Shown: positions 1 through 5,208, counted from the stretch's first letter. The stretch is 7,480 bases of DNA from a bacterium (Candidatus Gribaldobacteria) CG10_big_fil_rev_8_21_14_0_10_37_21 (GCA_002773495.1 PFAX01000010.1:1-7480), one strand, 5' to 3'. Program-made: numbers and translations. The notes: generated by a model from the sequence alone, not told the origin.

Positions 1-96
1 AGGGGCACTTAAGGGGAGGTTTGTTTTGAGATTTGAAAATTAGAATTTTGAATTTGTTTAGGATTTAGGATTTAGAAATTAAGATTTCTTTCGATT
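1..96. repeat. AT-rich spacer downstream of groES with one repeat arm
   Basis: This short stretch holds no gene. Positions 32-75 are a 44-bp sequence repeated perfectly at 519-562, on the other side of groES. It is the right arm (TTGTTTAGGATTTAG type) of the inverted-repeat family described at 401-562 and 1779-1919. The matching left arm, if present, would lie before position 1. In the other two elements the arrangement sits directly upstream of a minus-strand gene, so another minus-strand gene may begin just outside the window; groEL would be the usual partner of groES, but nothing here shows it. Confidence 0.7.
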
Positions 97-110
97 TTAG
101 GATAAAATCG
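92..110 (-). other. perfect 8-bp hairpin over the groES stop codon
   Basis: CGATTTTA (92-99) and TAAAATCG (103-110) are perfect inverted repeats separated by 3 bases. The groES stop codon (97-99) lies inside the stem. No T-run follows on the minus strand, so this is not a classical intrinsic terminator. It may be a 3'-end stabilising or pausing hairpin, or a chance AT-rich palindrome. Confidence 0.45.
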
Positions 111-387
111 CAAGGATGTCGTCTTGTTTAGCGATTAGGTATTCTTTGCCTTCAATTTTTACTTTATTGGGACCATATTTGTTAAACAAAACAAGGTCGC
201 CGACTTTTACTTCAACCTCTTTTTTTTGCCCATTAGACATTGTTTTACCAGCCCCAACTGCCACAACCTTGCCCTGCTCTGGTTCATCTTTTTGGGCAGT
301 GTGGGGCAAGAAAATGCCTGACTTTGTCTTTTCTTCTTCAGCCATCGGCTCTAAAACGACATACTCGCTTAATGGTTTGATGTTCAT
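97..387 (-). CDS. groES: GroES co-chaperonin (Hsp10)
   Basis: This encodes the 96-residue GroES co-chaperonin, the usual length for the family. Seven copies form the lid that closes the GroEL folding chamber in the cytoplasm. The N-terminus MNIKPLSEYVVLEP matches the family's first beta strand. Residues about 17-35 form the mobile loop that contacts GroEL, including the hydrophobic GIFLP segment. The core GKVVAVGAGK and VKVGDLVLFNKYG segments and the C-terminal EYLIAKQDDILAIL are all canonical. The ATG at 387 is chosen because it gives the conserved N-terminus; there is no Shine-Dalgarno sequence before it, only AT-rich repeat. A good promoter lies at 594-621, giving a leader of about 200 nt. 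No CIRCE operator (the HrcA heat-shock site) is visible. groEL is not in the window and could lie to the left. Confidence 0.97.
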   Translation of the reverse strand: MNIKPLSEYVVLEPMAEEEKTKSGIFLPHTAQKDEPEQGKVVAVGAGKTMSNGQKKEVEVKVGDLVLFNKYGPNKVKIEGKEYLIAKQDDILAILS

Positions 388-400
388 ATAAAATTAAACT

Positions 401-562
401 CTAAACTCTAATATCTAAATACTAAACAATCTCAAATGTTCAAAACCTGTCTGCCGTCAGGCAGGATCCAAATGTTCAAAACGGAAACTTTTCTTTTAAA
501 AAGAAGTTTATTTTGAATTTTGAAAATTAGAATTTTGAATTTGTTTAGGATTTAGGATTTAG
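401..562. repeat. inverted-repeat element upstream of groES
   Basis: The left arm (408-429, CTAAA-rich) and right arm (541-562, TTTAG-rich) are inverted copies matching at 18 of 22 positions by eye. Positions 407-429 recur perfectly at 1791-1813, and 519-562 recur perfectly at 32-75, so the arms belong to a repeat family in this genome. The core between the arms is unrelated to the core of the second element at 1779-1919. In the core are the palindrome at 446-465 and an AT-rich imperfect hairpin at 485-509 (AAACTT pairing with AAGTTT). The element forms most of the predicted groES leader. Its identity is unknown; a small non-autonomous mobile element or a hypervariable intergenic repeat are possibilities. 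Confidence 0.65.
433..482. repeat. GC-rich palindrome between 14-bp direct repeats
   Basis: The 14-bp sequence CAAATGTTCAAAAC occurs at 433-446 and again at 469-482. Between the copies lies a GC-rich near-palindrome at 446-465: an 8-bp stem with loop CCGT, fully pairable in plus-strand RNA through one G-U pair, with a single A-C mismatch in minus-strand RNA. The arrangement looks like a small insertion with a target duplication. The GC content contrasts sharply with the flanks. Confidence 0.6.
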
Positions 563-593
563 GGATTAGAGCTTACTTAGTTAGGATATATCT

Positions 594-621
594 ATTTTAA
601 CTATATTTCTTCTAATGTCAA
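594..621 (-). promoter_or_regulatory. sigma-70 type promoter for groES
   Basis: On the minus strand TTGACA (616-621) is a perfect -35 box. After a 16-bp spacer comes TAAAAT (594-599), matching the TATAAT -10 box at 5 of 6 positions. Transcription would start near 587 and run leftwards into groES, leaving a leader of about 200 nt. The arm AATGTCAA (614-621) is mirrored by TTGACGTT (632-639), so a regulator could bind over the -35 region. The call rests on sequence match only. Confidence 0.6.
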
Positions 622-665
622 CCCCCCGCCCTTGACGTTAAACAAAATAGTGGTAAGACGGGGGT
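621..665. other. GC-rich stem in the groES upstream region
   Basis: A C-run at 621-628 can pair with CGGGGGT at 659-665 (A-T, five C-G pairs, one bulged C, one G-C pair), closing a loop of about 30 bases that could include a further CTT/AAG pairing. It is the most GC-rich patch of the spacer. In plus-strand RNA it would be a structured leader just upstream of the ribosome binding site at 702-708. In minus-strand orientation it lies upstream of the groES -35 box. No T-run follows either way, so I do not call it a terminator. Confidence 0.35.
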
Positions 666-701
666 ATTGCTGTTAAATAACTAATAAAAACATAACCTTA
701 C

Positions 702-876
702 AAGGAGGTAAAAATATTATATCTGCAAAAAATATATTGGGCATATTAGATGAAAAGCTCGACGAAAAAATTAGAGAATTAAAGGCGAACTTCTAAAACA
801 TGAAACCAGCCAAGACAAGATGCAAAGAAAAATCTCTACTCCAAATCCGCATATGCGGAAATCAGACAGAGGTTAG
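702..876 (+). pseudogene. possible decayed small plus-strand gene behind a strong RBS
   Basis: A perfect Shine-Dalgarno AAGGAGG (702-708) is followed 7 bases later by an open frame from an ATT codon at 716 to a stop at 794-796 (26 residues, charged and helix-like: LDEKLDEKIRELK). There is no ATG; the ATA at 719 could be a mutated ATG. A second frame takes over at 787 and stays open to a TAG at 874-876, continuing in similar style (ELLKHETSQDKMQRK). One extra base near 785 would join the two into a protein of roughly 50 residues. This fits a gene that lost its start codon and one base, or a short peptide with a rare start codon. I do not recognise the family, and the reading is tentative. Confidence 0.3.
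846..859. other. 14-bp perfect palindrome TCCGCATATGCGGA
   Basis: TCCGCATATGCGGA is its own reverse complement. It could fold as a 5-bp GC-rich stem with loop ATAT in either RNA. On the minus strand it lies about 35 bp beyond the stop of the last gene of the ATPase cluster and is followed by TTTGG, so a weak terminator is possible. It could equally be a protein-binding site or a dispersed palindromic repeat. Confidence 0.4.
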
Positions 877-883
877 CGGTTGA

Positions 884-895
884 TTAGTTAACTAA
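884..895. other. 12-bp palindrome with stops in all six frames
   Basis: TTAGTTAACTAA is a perfect palindrome and contains a stop codon in each of the three frames; being palindromic, it does so on both strands. The stop codon of the small gene at 892-1092 (TAG, 892-894) is part of it. It would end translation arriving from either side in any frame. Confidence 0.6.
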
Positions 896-1092
896 GAGAA
901 TATCCAAATGCAGGTCTTTGAAAAACTTTTTATTCTTTTTAAATGAAGCCCGAGGTTAGAAAACTCTTGGCTTACTTCCCAAAAAGAACCAAGTAAGTTT
1001 TTGCAATGGCCTCCGATGGCTTTAGCTGAACCAATTTTAATGCCCAGCCAACCACCCTGAACATCTGGTGCAAAAATAATCCTTGCTTTCAT
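892..1092 (-). CDS. small protein of unknown function after the ATPase genes
   Basis: This is a 66-residue frame immediately after subunit D, with a 20-bp gap. I place the start at the ATG at 1092 because the strong Shine-Dalgarno AGGAGG (1101-1106) sits 8 bases before it; a TTG six bases upstream would be only 2 bases from that site. The N-terminus MKARIIFAPDVQGGW is loosely like the first strand-turn of HicB-type small proteins, but the rest (AIGGHCKN, then SFWEVSQEF) does not follow that family convincingly, so no function is assigned. No signal peptide or clear membrane segment is seen. Spacing and strand suggest it is the last gene of the ATPase transcript. It might also be a remnant whose C-terminal half is out of frame. 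Translation looks likely because of the ribosome binding site. Confidence 0.6.
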   Translation of the reverse strand: MKARIIFAPDVQGGWLGIKIGSAKAIGGHCKNLLGSFWEVSQEFSNLGLHLKRIKSFSKTCIWIFS

Positions 1093-1100
1093 TCTCAATA

Positions 1101-1107
1101 CCTCCTT
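1101..1107 (-). promoter_or_regulatory. strong Shine-Dalgarno of the 892-1092 gene
   Basis: AAGGAGG on the minus strand, 8 bases before the ATG at 1092, decides the start of that gene. It is unusual here because none of the ATPase genes nor groES has a recognisable Shine-Dalgarno. The last codons of subunit D contain ACCTC (1122-1126), which can pair with GAGGT (1100-1104) and would mask this site until a ribosome finishes D. Confidence 0.75.
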
Positions 1108-1112
1108 TTCAC

Positions 1113-1724
1113 TTAAGATATGAGGTCTTTTACTTTCATGCGGATAATCTTATCACTTCTTTCTTGCTCGTCAAGCTTTGAAGCGATAAATTTTAAGGTT
1201 TTTTGAAATTGGGGCATAATAACATACTCTAAGCCATTGACCCTTCTTCTTGTTTTTTCTATTTCAAAACTTAAAAGCCGTAAAGAGTGTTCTTTTTCAG
1301 CTAAAAAAATCATAATTGAAAGAGCTTCTTTAAATTTTGAAAGAGAAAAATCAATCCCCAAGGGAGCAGAAAAGATAGAATACCCTTTATAGTCCCCTGT
1401 TATTTCATACTCAAACCTAGGTAAGTATGCTGACATCACATTTTCTGTTTTTGAGCTTAAGACAATTTTAGAAGAAGTACTACTTAACATTTGATCTATT
1501 TCGTTTTCTTCTAAGTTAGACACAGAGAAGATAAAGCTCTTTTCGGCTTTAAGTAAAAGGCCTTCCATGGTTTGCCTGTCTTGTTTAACGGCTTTAACAA
1601 TATCCATAAACTTTTTCATTAAACCATCTCGTTTTTCTTTCAAAAGTTTATGGCCCCTTTGGGCAGTTTTAAGCCGTTTCTTGAGCTTCAAGTATTCCAT
1701 TCTGGTAGCTTTAATTTGTGCCAT
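1113..1724 (-). CDS. ntpD: V-type ATPase subunit D (central shaft)
   Basis: Subunit D is the long coiled-coil axle that turns inside the A3B3 head and, with F, carries rotation to the membrane ring. The 203-residue length is normal. The N-terminal helix has the family pattern TRMEYLKLKKRL followed by RGHKLLKEKRDGLM (about residues 7-36). The C-terminal helix has the hallmark FEIEKTRRRVNGLEYVIMP (about 153-171) followed by the DEQERSDKIIRMK stretch (about 184-196). The ATG at 1724 gives the expected N-terminus MAQIKATR; no Shine-Dalgarno precedes it, only AT-rich repeat sequence. A spacer of about 260 bp with a repeat element separates it from B, unlike the tight F-C-E block, and the small gene at 892-1092 follows 20 bp downstream. 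Confidence 0.95.
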   Translation of the reverse strand: MAQIKATRMEYLKLKKRLKTAQRGHKLLKEKRDGLMKKFMDIVKAVKQDRQTMEGLLLKAEKSFIFSVSNLEENEIDQMLSSTSSKIVLSSKTENVMSAYLPRFEYEITGDYKGYSIFSAPLGIDFSLSKFKEALSIMIFLAEKEHSLRLLSFEIEKTRRRVNGLEYVIMPQFQKTLKFIASKLDEQERSDKIIRMKVKDLIS

Positions 1725-1778
1725 AAATAAAATTAAATCCGAAATTCTAAAACTCTCAAATACTAAACAAATTTAAGC

Positions 1779-1919
1779 TAAATCCTAAATTCTAATATCT
1801 AAATACTAAACAAATACTAAATTCCAAATTACAAATTACAAACAAGGGATTTCTCGCCTCTATTTGGAACATTGTAATTTAGAATTTATAATTTGTTTAG
1901 AATTTAGGATTTCGGATTT
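1779..1919. repeat. inverted-repeat element between ATPase B and D genes
   Basis: Arms 1806-1834 and 1872-1900 are inverted copies matching at 26 of 29 positions by eye. Further out, AAATCCTAAATT (1779-1790) pairs with 1901-1912, the left side carrying an extra 15-bp piece (1791-1805). The core, 1835-1871, is short and not repeated elsewhere in the window. The left segment 1791-1813 is identical to 407-429 in the groES element. The remaining spacer (1725-1778 and 1920-1971) consists of more CTAAA/TTTAG-type units. No gene or clear promoter is seen here. In RNA the arms could form a long AT-rich stem between B and D. Confidence 0.7.
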
Positions 1920-1971
1920 AGAATTTCTCTTTCTTGTTTAGGATTTATAATTTAGAGCTTAAGGTTTCCAA

Positions 1972-2003
1972 AGGTACTTAAAATCTTATGCTTTTAAGTA
2001 CCT
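1972..2003 (-). other. 12-bp perfect hairpin around the ATPase B stop codon
   Basis: The minus-strand arm AGGTACTTAAAA (1992-2003), which encodes the last R-Y-L-K codons of B, is perfectly complementary to TTTTAAGTACCT (1972-1983). The 8-base loop contains the TAA stop (1986-1988). After the second arm the RNA reads UUGG rather than a U-run, so it is not a standard terminator. It more likely protects the 3' end of the upstream A-B message or slows read-through into D. Confidence 0.65.
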
Positions 2004-3365
2004 CGCGATATGCTCTTCTTTTAACCTCTTCATCTCGCTTTTCGGTAAAAGAGAAATTAACTCCCAGCCCAAGCCAAGTGTTTCAATAATTGACCTATTG
2101 GTTTCGTTGCCTTGATTAACAAACTTATTTTCAAACTCATCAGTAAACTTTAAATAGGCCCTGTCAACTTCGTTTAAAGCTGACTCGCCTAAAATCAAAG
2201 CTAATTCTCTGACTTCTCTGCCCCTGGCATAAAAAGCAAAGAGCTGGTTTAAAACGCCAGAATGGTCTTCTCTGGTTTTGCCTTCGCCGATTCCTTTATC
2301 TTTTAACCGAGAAAGTGAGGGGAGCACATCAACTGGGGGTGCAAAACCCTTGTTATGTAAATCACGAGATAAAATAATTTGACCTTCTGTAATATAGCCA
2401 GACAAATCAGGGATTGGGTGGGTGATGTCATCTTCGGGCATTGTTAAAATAGGAATTTGGGTAATTGAACCCTCTTTGCCTTTTATTCTGCCTGCTCTTT
2501 CGTAAAGGGTTGACAAGTCAGTGTATAAATAGCCGGGGTAGCCGCGTCTTCCTGGCACCTCTTTTCGAGCAGCCGACACTTCTCTTAAGGCCTCAGCGTA
2601 ATTTGTCATATCAGTTAAAATAACCAAAACATGTAAACCCTTTTCAAAGGCAAGGAATTCAGCTGTCGTTAAAGCTAATCTGGGCAGGGTAATTCTTTCG
2701 ATCACTGGGTCGTTCGCTAAATTAACAAACAAAACAGAATTTTGCAAAGAATTTGCTTTTTTAAATTCAGAGATAAAAAACTCGGATTCTTCAAAAGTAA
2801 TTCCCATAGCGGCGAAAACAACAGCAAATTTCTGCCCTCCCTTTTCTTCACCTAATACTTTTGCTTGCCTGGCTATTTGCGCAGCCAAAGCTGAATGCGG
2901 AAGCCCAGCGCCAGAGAAAATGGGTAATTTTTGACCCCGAACTAATGTGTTTAAGCCATCAATTGTTGAAATGCCTGTTTGAATAAAGTCATTAGGATAT
3001 TCTCGACAATAGGGGTTTAAAGGGGCACCATTAATATCAAGATATTTTTCAGCAATGATTTCGGGGCCCTTGTCTTTGGGCTTTCCAGCTCCGTCAAAAA
3101 TACGACCCAACATATCTAAAGATACACCCAAAGTCATTGTTTTACCTAAAAATTTGGCTTTTGAGTCTCTTAAGTTCATGCCTCGGATGTCTTCAAAAAC
3201 CTGGACAATAGCTTTATGTTCTTGGGCTTCTAAGACGCGACCCCTTTTAATTGAACCGTCTTGTAACTCAAACTCAACTAATTCTTCGTACTTGATGCCT
3301 TCGGTGTTTTCAACAACGACCAATGGGCCAGAGGCCTCTTTAATTGTTTTGTATATTTTTTGCAT
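1986..3365 (-). CDS. ntpB: V-type ATPase subunit B (non-catalytic head subunit)
   Basis: Three B subunits alternate with three A subunits in the ATPase head; B completes the nucleotide sites but does not hydrolyse ATP itself. The 459-residue length is typical. Residues 1-75 form the beta-barrel domain (ASGPLVVVENTEG, then VQVFEDIRGMNL). The P-loop equivalent is degenerate, SGAGLPHS at 151-158, as expected for B. Other family signatures are VLIL then TDMTNYAEALREVSAA (about 247-266), GRRGYPGYLYTDLSTLYERAG (272-292) and THPIPDLSGYITEGQI (315-330). The arginine finger is expected in PSLSRL, R353, followed by GEGKTREDH. The start is supported by the canonical N-terminus although no Shine-Dalgarno is present. 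It lies 72 bp after A, and the gap is filled with a 9-bp tandem repeat. Confidence 0.98.
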   Translation of the reverse strand: MQKIYKTIKEASGPLVVVENTEGIKYEELVEFELQDGSIKRGRVLEAQEHKAIVQVFEDIRGMNLRDSKAKFLGKTMTLGVSLDMLGRIFDGAGKPKDKGPEIIAEKYLDINGAPLNPYCREYPNDFIQTGISTIDGLNTLVRGQKLPIFSGAGLPHSALAAQIARQAKVLGEEKGGQKFAVVFAAMGITFEESEFFISEFKKANSLQNSVLFVNLANDPVIERITLPRLALTTAEFLAFEKGLHVLVILTDMTNYAEALREVSAARKEVPGRRGYPGYLYTDLSTLYERAGRIKGKEGSITQIPILTMPEDDITHPIPDLSGYITEGQIILSRDLHNKGFAPPVDVLPSLSRLKDKGIGEGKTREDHSGVLNQLFAFYARGREVRELALILGESALNEVDRAYLKFTDEFENKFVNQGNETNRSIIETLGLGWELISLLPKSEMKRLKEEHIARYLKA

Positions 3366-3378
3366 ACTTGTAGCTTTT

Positions 3379-3441
3379 ATGGCTTATATGACTTATAAAT
3401 CCCAGAGGACATATAGGGCTTATATGACCTATATGGCTTAT
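3379..3441. repeat. 9-bp tandem repeat between ATPase A and B genes
   Basis: Units of the form ATGRCYTAT appear at 3379-3387, 3388-3396, 3415-3423 (as AGGGCTTAT), 3424-3432 and 3433-3441, interrupted by a diverged stretch at 3397-3414. The last unit overlaps the end of subunit A and supplies its stop codon (3438-3440). CCTATA (3428-3433) and TATAGG (3439-3444) can also form a short hairpin around that stop. The repeat occupies nearly the whole A-B gap. Confidence 0.75.
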
Positions 3442-5162
3442 AGGGTTATTTGGTCAAGATTATCTTCTAAGACAAGCTTGAACTTAGAAACCTTATCTTT
3501 TATTTCAGGGGTTAAAAACTCTTTAAAGCCCTTGCCTTGTTCAATCTCAAGCGAGCCCTTCTGATACAAAGAAATAATCACTTTTAACATGGCATACTGC
3601 TTTTTTAGCGAAGTGTAAGTATCAACTTCTAAAAAAGCGTTTTGATGTAAAAAATCCTCTCTGATAATTTTAGCAATTTCAAGCAAGAATTGGTCCTTTT
3701 CGCTTAAGGCCTCAACCCCGACCAAACGTACAATTTCTTCTAACTCTGACTCTTTTTGCAAAATCTCCATGCACTTGCTCTTTAGGGCCGGAAAATCAGG
3801 CCCGCCTTTTTCTCTAAAAAAACCTTTTAAATTTTCATCATACAAAGAATAAGAAGTTAACCAGTTAATGGCTGGAAAATGCCTTTTATAAGCTAAGGTG
3901 GCGTCTAAGGCCCAGAAAACTTTAGTTACTCTTAAGGTGTTTTGGGTAACTGGCTCTGATAAGTCGCCTCCTGGGGGTGAAACCGCCCCAACCACTGATA
4001 AATAGCCCTTTCGTTGATTATCGCCTAAGCATTCAACCGCTCCCGCTCTTTCGTAAAAAGCAGCTGTTCTTGAGCCAAGATAAGCTGGATAACCTTCATC
4101 GCCAGGCATTTCTTCTAACCTACCCGATATTTCTCGCAAGGCCTCTGCCCACCTTGAAGTTGAGTCAGCTAAAATAATAACTGACAGGCCCATATCACGG
4201 AAATACTCACCAATCGTTACAGATGTGTAAACCGATGCCTCTCTAGCGGCCACGGGCATATTAGAGGTATTAGCAATAATAACCGTTCGCTCCATTAGGG
4301 GCTGGCCTGTTTTAGGGTCTTTAAGCTCGGGAAATTCTGCTAAAACATCAGCTACTTCATTTCCGCGCTCACCGCAAGCCGCATAAATCACAATATCAGC
4401 ATCGCTCCATTTAGCGATTTGATGCTGAACAACTGTCTTGCCTGAACCGAATGGGCCAGGCACACAACCAGTGCCACCTTTAGCTATGGGGAAAAATGAA
4501 TCAATCACCCTCTGGCCCGTAATCAGGCCAGTACTGGGTAAGACCTTTTGCTTAATCGGCCGAGGGTTTCGAATAGGCCATTTTTGAAGCATTTGGATTC
4601 TATGTTTTTTGCCCTCACTTTCAATAACGGCTATTTCTTCTATAACAGTATAATCACCTTCCTTGGTTAAAGAAACAAGAGTGCCTTCTTTAATGTAAGG
4701 GGGTGCCATAATTTTATGTTGTAAAAACTTGGTTTCTCTTACTTCACCTAAAACATCGCCACCGGTAACTTTGGCTCCCTCTTTTTTTAAGGGTTTAAAA
4801 TGCCATTTTTTCTCTCGGTTTAAAGCCACACTTTCAACCCCTCTTTTGATAAAATCACCTGACTTTTCTTTTAAATCTGGTAAGGGCCTTTGAATCCCAT
4901 CATAAATATTACCTAAAATACCAGGGCCTAATTCTACCTGTAAGGGCTCACCGGTTAAAGTAACTGGCTCACCTGGGCCAATGCCCGAGGTCTCTTCGTA
5001 AACTTGGATATAGATAGTATCACCAACTATTCGAATAACTTCACCTGAAAGGCCTTCATTGCCTAATTTGACAACTTCGTACATTTTAGCCTGACTAGCT
5101 CCATTGGCTACAACTAATGGGCCAGCGACTTTAATAATTGTTGCTTTGTTTTGTTCTTGCAT
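3438..5162 (-). CDS. ntpA: V-type ATPase catalytic subunit A
   Basis: Subunit A binds and hydrolyses (or makes) ATP; three copies form the catalytic half of the head. It is 574 residues, close to the usual length. The N-terminal barrel begins KVAGPLVVANG. Residues about 112-190 are the extra 'non-homologous' domain found in A but not in B or F-type beta. The Walker A loop GPFGSGKT is at 236-243, the catalytic GERGNE (E265) at 264-269, and the Walker B strand SVIILAD (D333) at 327-333, followed by STSRWAEALREISGRLEEMP. The SPPGGDLSEPVTQ (395-407) and PAINWLTSYSLY (430-441) signatures are intact, then a helical C-terminal domain. The ATG at 5162 gives the standard N-terminus; the 28 bases just upstream are a 7-bp tandem repeat rather than a Shine-Dalgarno. 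Its stop codon lies in the A-B repeat. Confidence 0.98.
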   Translation of the reverse strand: MQEQNKATIIKVAGPLVVANGASQAKMYEVVKLGNEGLSGEVIRIVGDTIYIQVYEETSGIGPGEPVTLTGEPLQVELGPGILGNIYDGIQRPLPDLKEKSGDFIKRGVESVALNREKKWHFKPLKKEGAKVTGGDVLGEVRETKFLQHKIMAPPYIKEGTLVSLTKEGDYTVIEEIAVIESEGKKHRIQMLQKWPIRNPRPIKQKVLPSTGLITGQRVIDSFFPIAKGGTGCVPGPFGSGKTVVQHQIAKWSDADIVIYAACGERGNEVADVLAEFPELKDPKTGQPLMERTVIIANTSNMPVAAREASVYTSVTIGEYFRDMGLSVIILADSTSRWAEALREISGRLEEMPGDEGYPAYLGSRTAAFYERAGAVECLGDNQRKGYLSVVGAVSPPGGDLSEPVTQNTLRVTKVFWALDATLAYKRHFPAINWLTSYSLYDENLKGFFREKGGPDFPALKSKCMEILQKESELEEIVRLVGVEALSEKDQFLLEIAKIIREDFLHQNAFLEVDTYTSLKKQYAMLKVIISLYQKGSLEIEQGKGFKEFLTPEIKDKVSKFKLVLEDNLDQITL

Positions 5163-5165
5163 GAT

Positions 5166-5193
5166 TTTAATTTTTAATTCTTAATTCTTAATT
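5166..5193. repeat. four 7-bp tandem repeats before ATPase subunit A
   Basis: On the plus strand the units are TTTAATT, TTTAATT, CTTAATT and CTTAATT, exactly head to tail. They fill the position upstream of subunit A where a ribosome binding site would be expected, ending 3 bases before its ATG. On the message they read as A-rich, unstructured leader sequence, which could favour ribosome access without a Shine-Dalgarno. Confidence 0.8.
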
Positions 5194-5208
5194 TTTATTG
5201 ATTGAAAA

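Noticed and set aside
116..391. Plus-strand open frame of 91 codons over groES
   Set aside because: It lies fully antisense to a clear GroES protein and has no recognisable features.
388..620. CIRCE heat-shock operator before groES
   Set aside because: No TTAGCACTC/GAGTGCTAA inverted repeat is present on either strand.
846..895. Intrinsic terminator at the end of the ATPase cluster
   Set aside because: The palindromes are present but no run of T follows directly on the minus strand; listed only as palindromes.
892..1098. TTG start at 1098 for the small gene
   Set aside because: It is only 2 bases from the Shine-Dalgarno; the ATG at 1092 has the proper 8-base spacing.
401..1919. CRISPR-like array in the repetitive spacers
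   Set aside because: Repeats are low-complexity, of unequal spacing and in inverted rather than regular direct order, with no unique spacers and no cas genes.
3055..3564. Long plus-strand open frame of 169 codons across the A-B junction
   Set aside because: It runs antisense to the conserved ends of subunits A and B and through the 9-bp repeat, which is translated as an artificial Y-M-T-Y pattern; it is a shadow frame.
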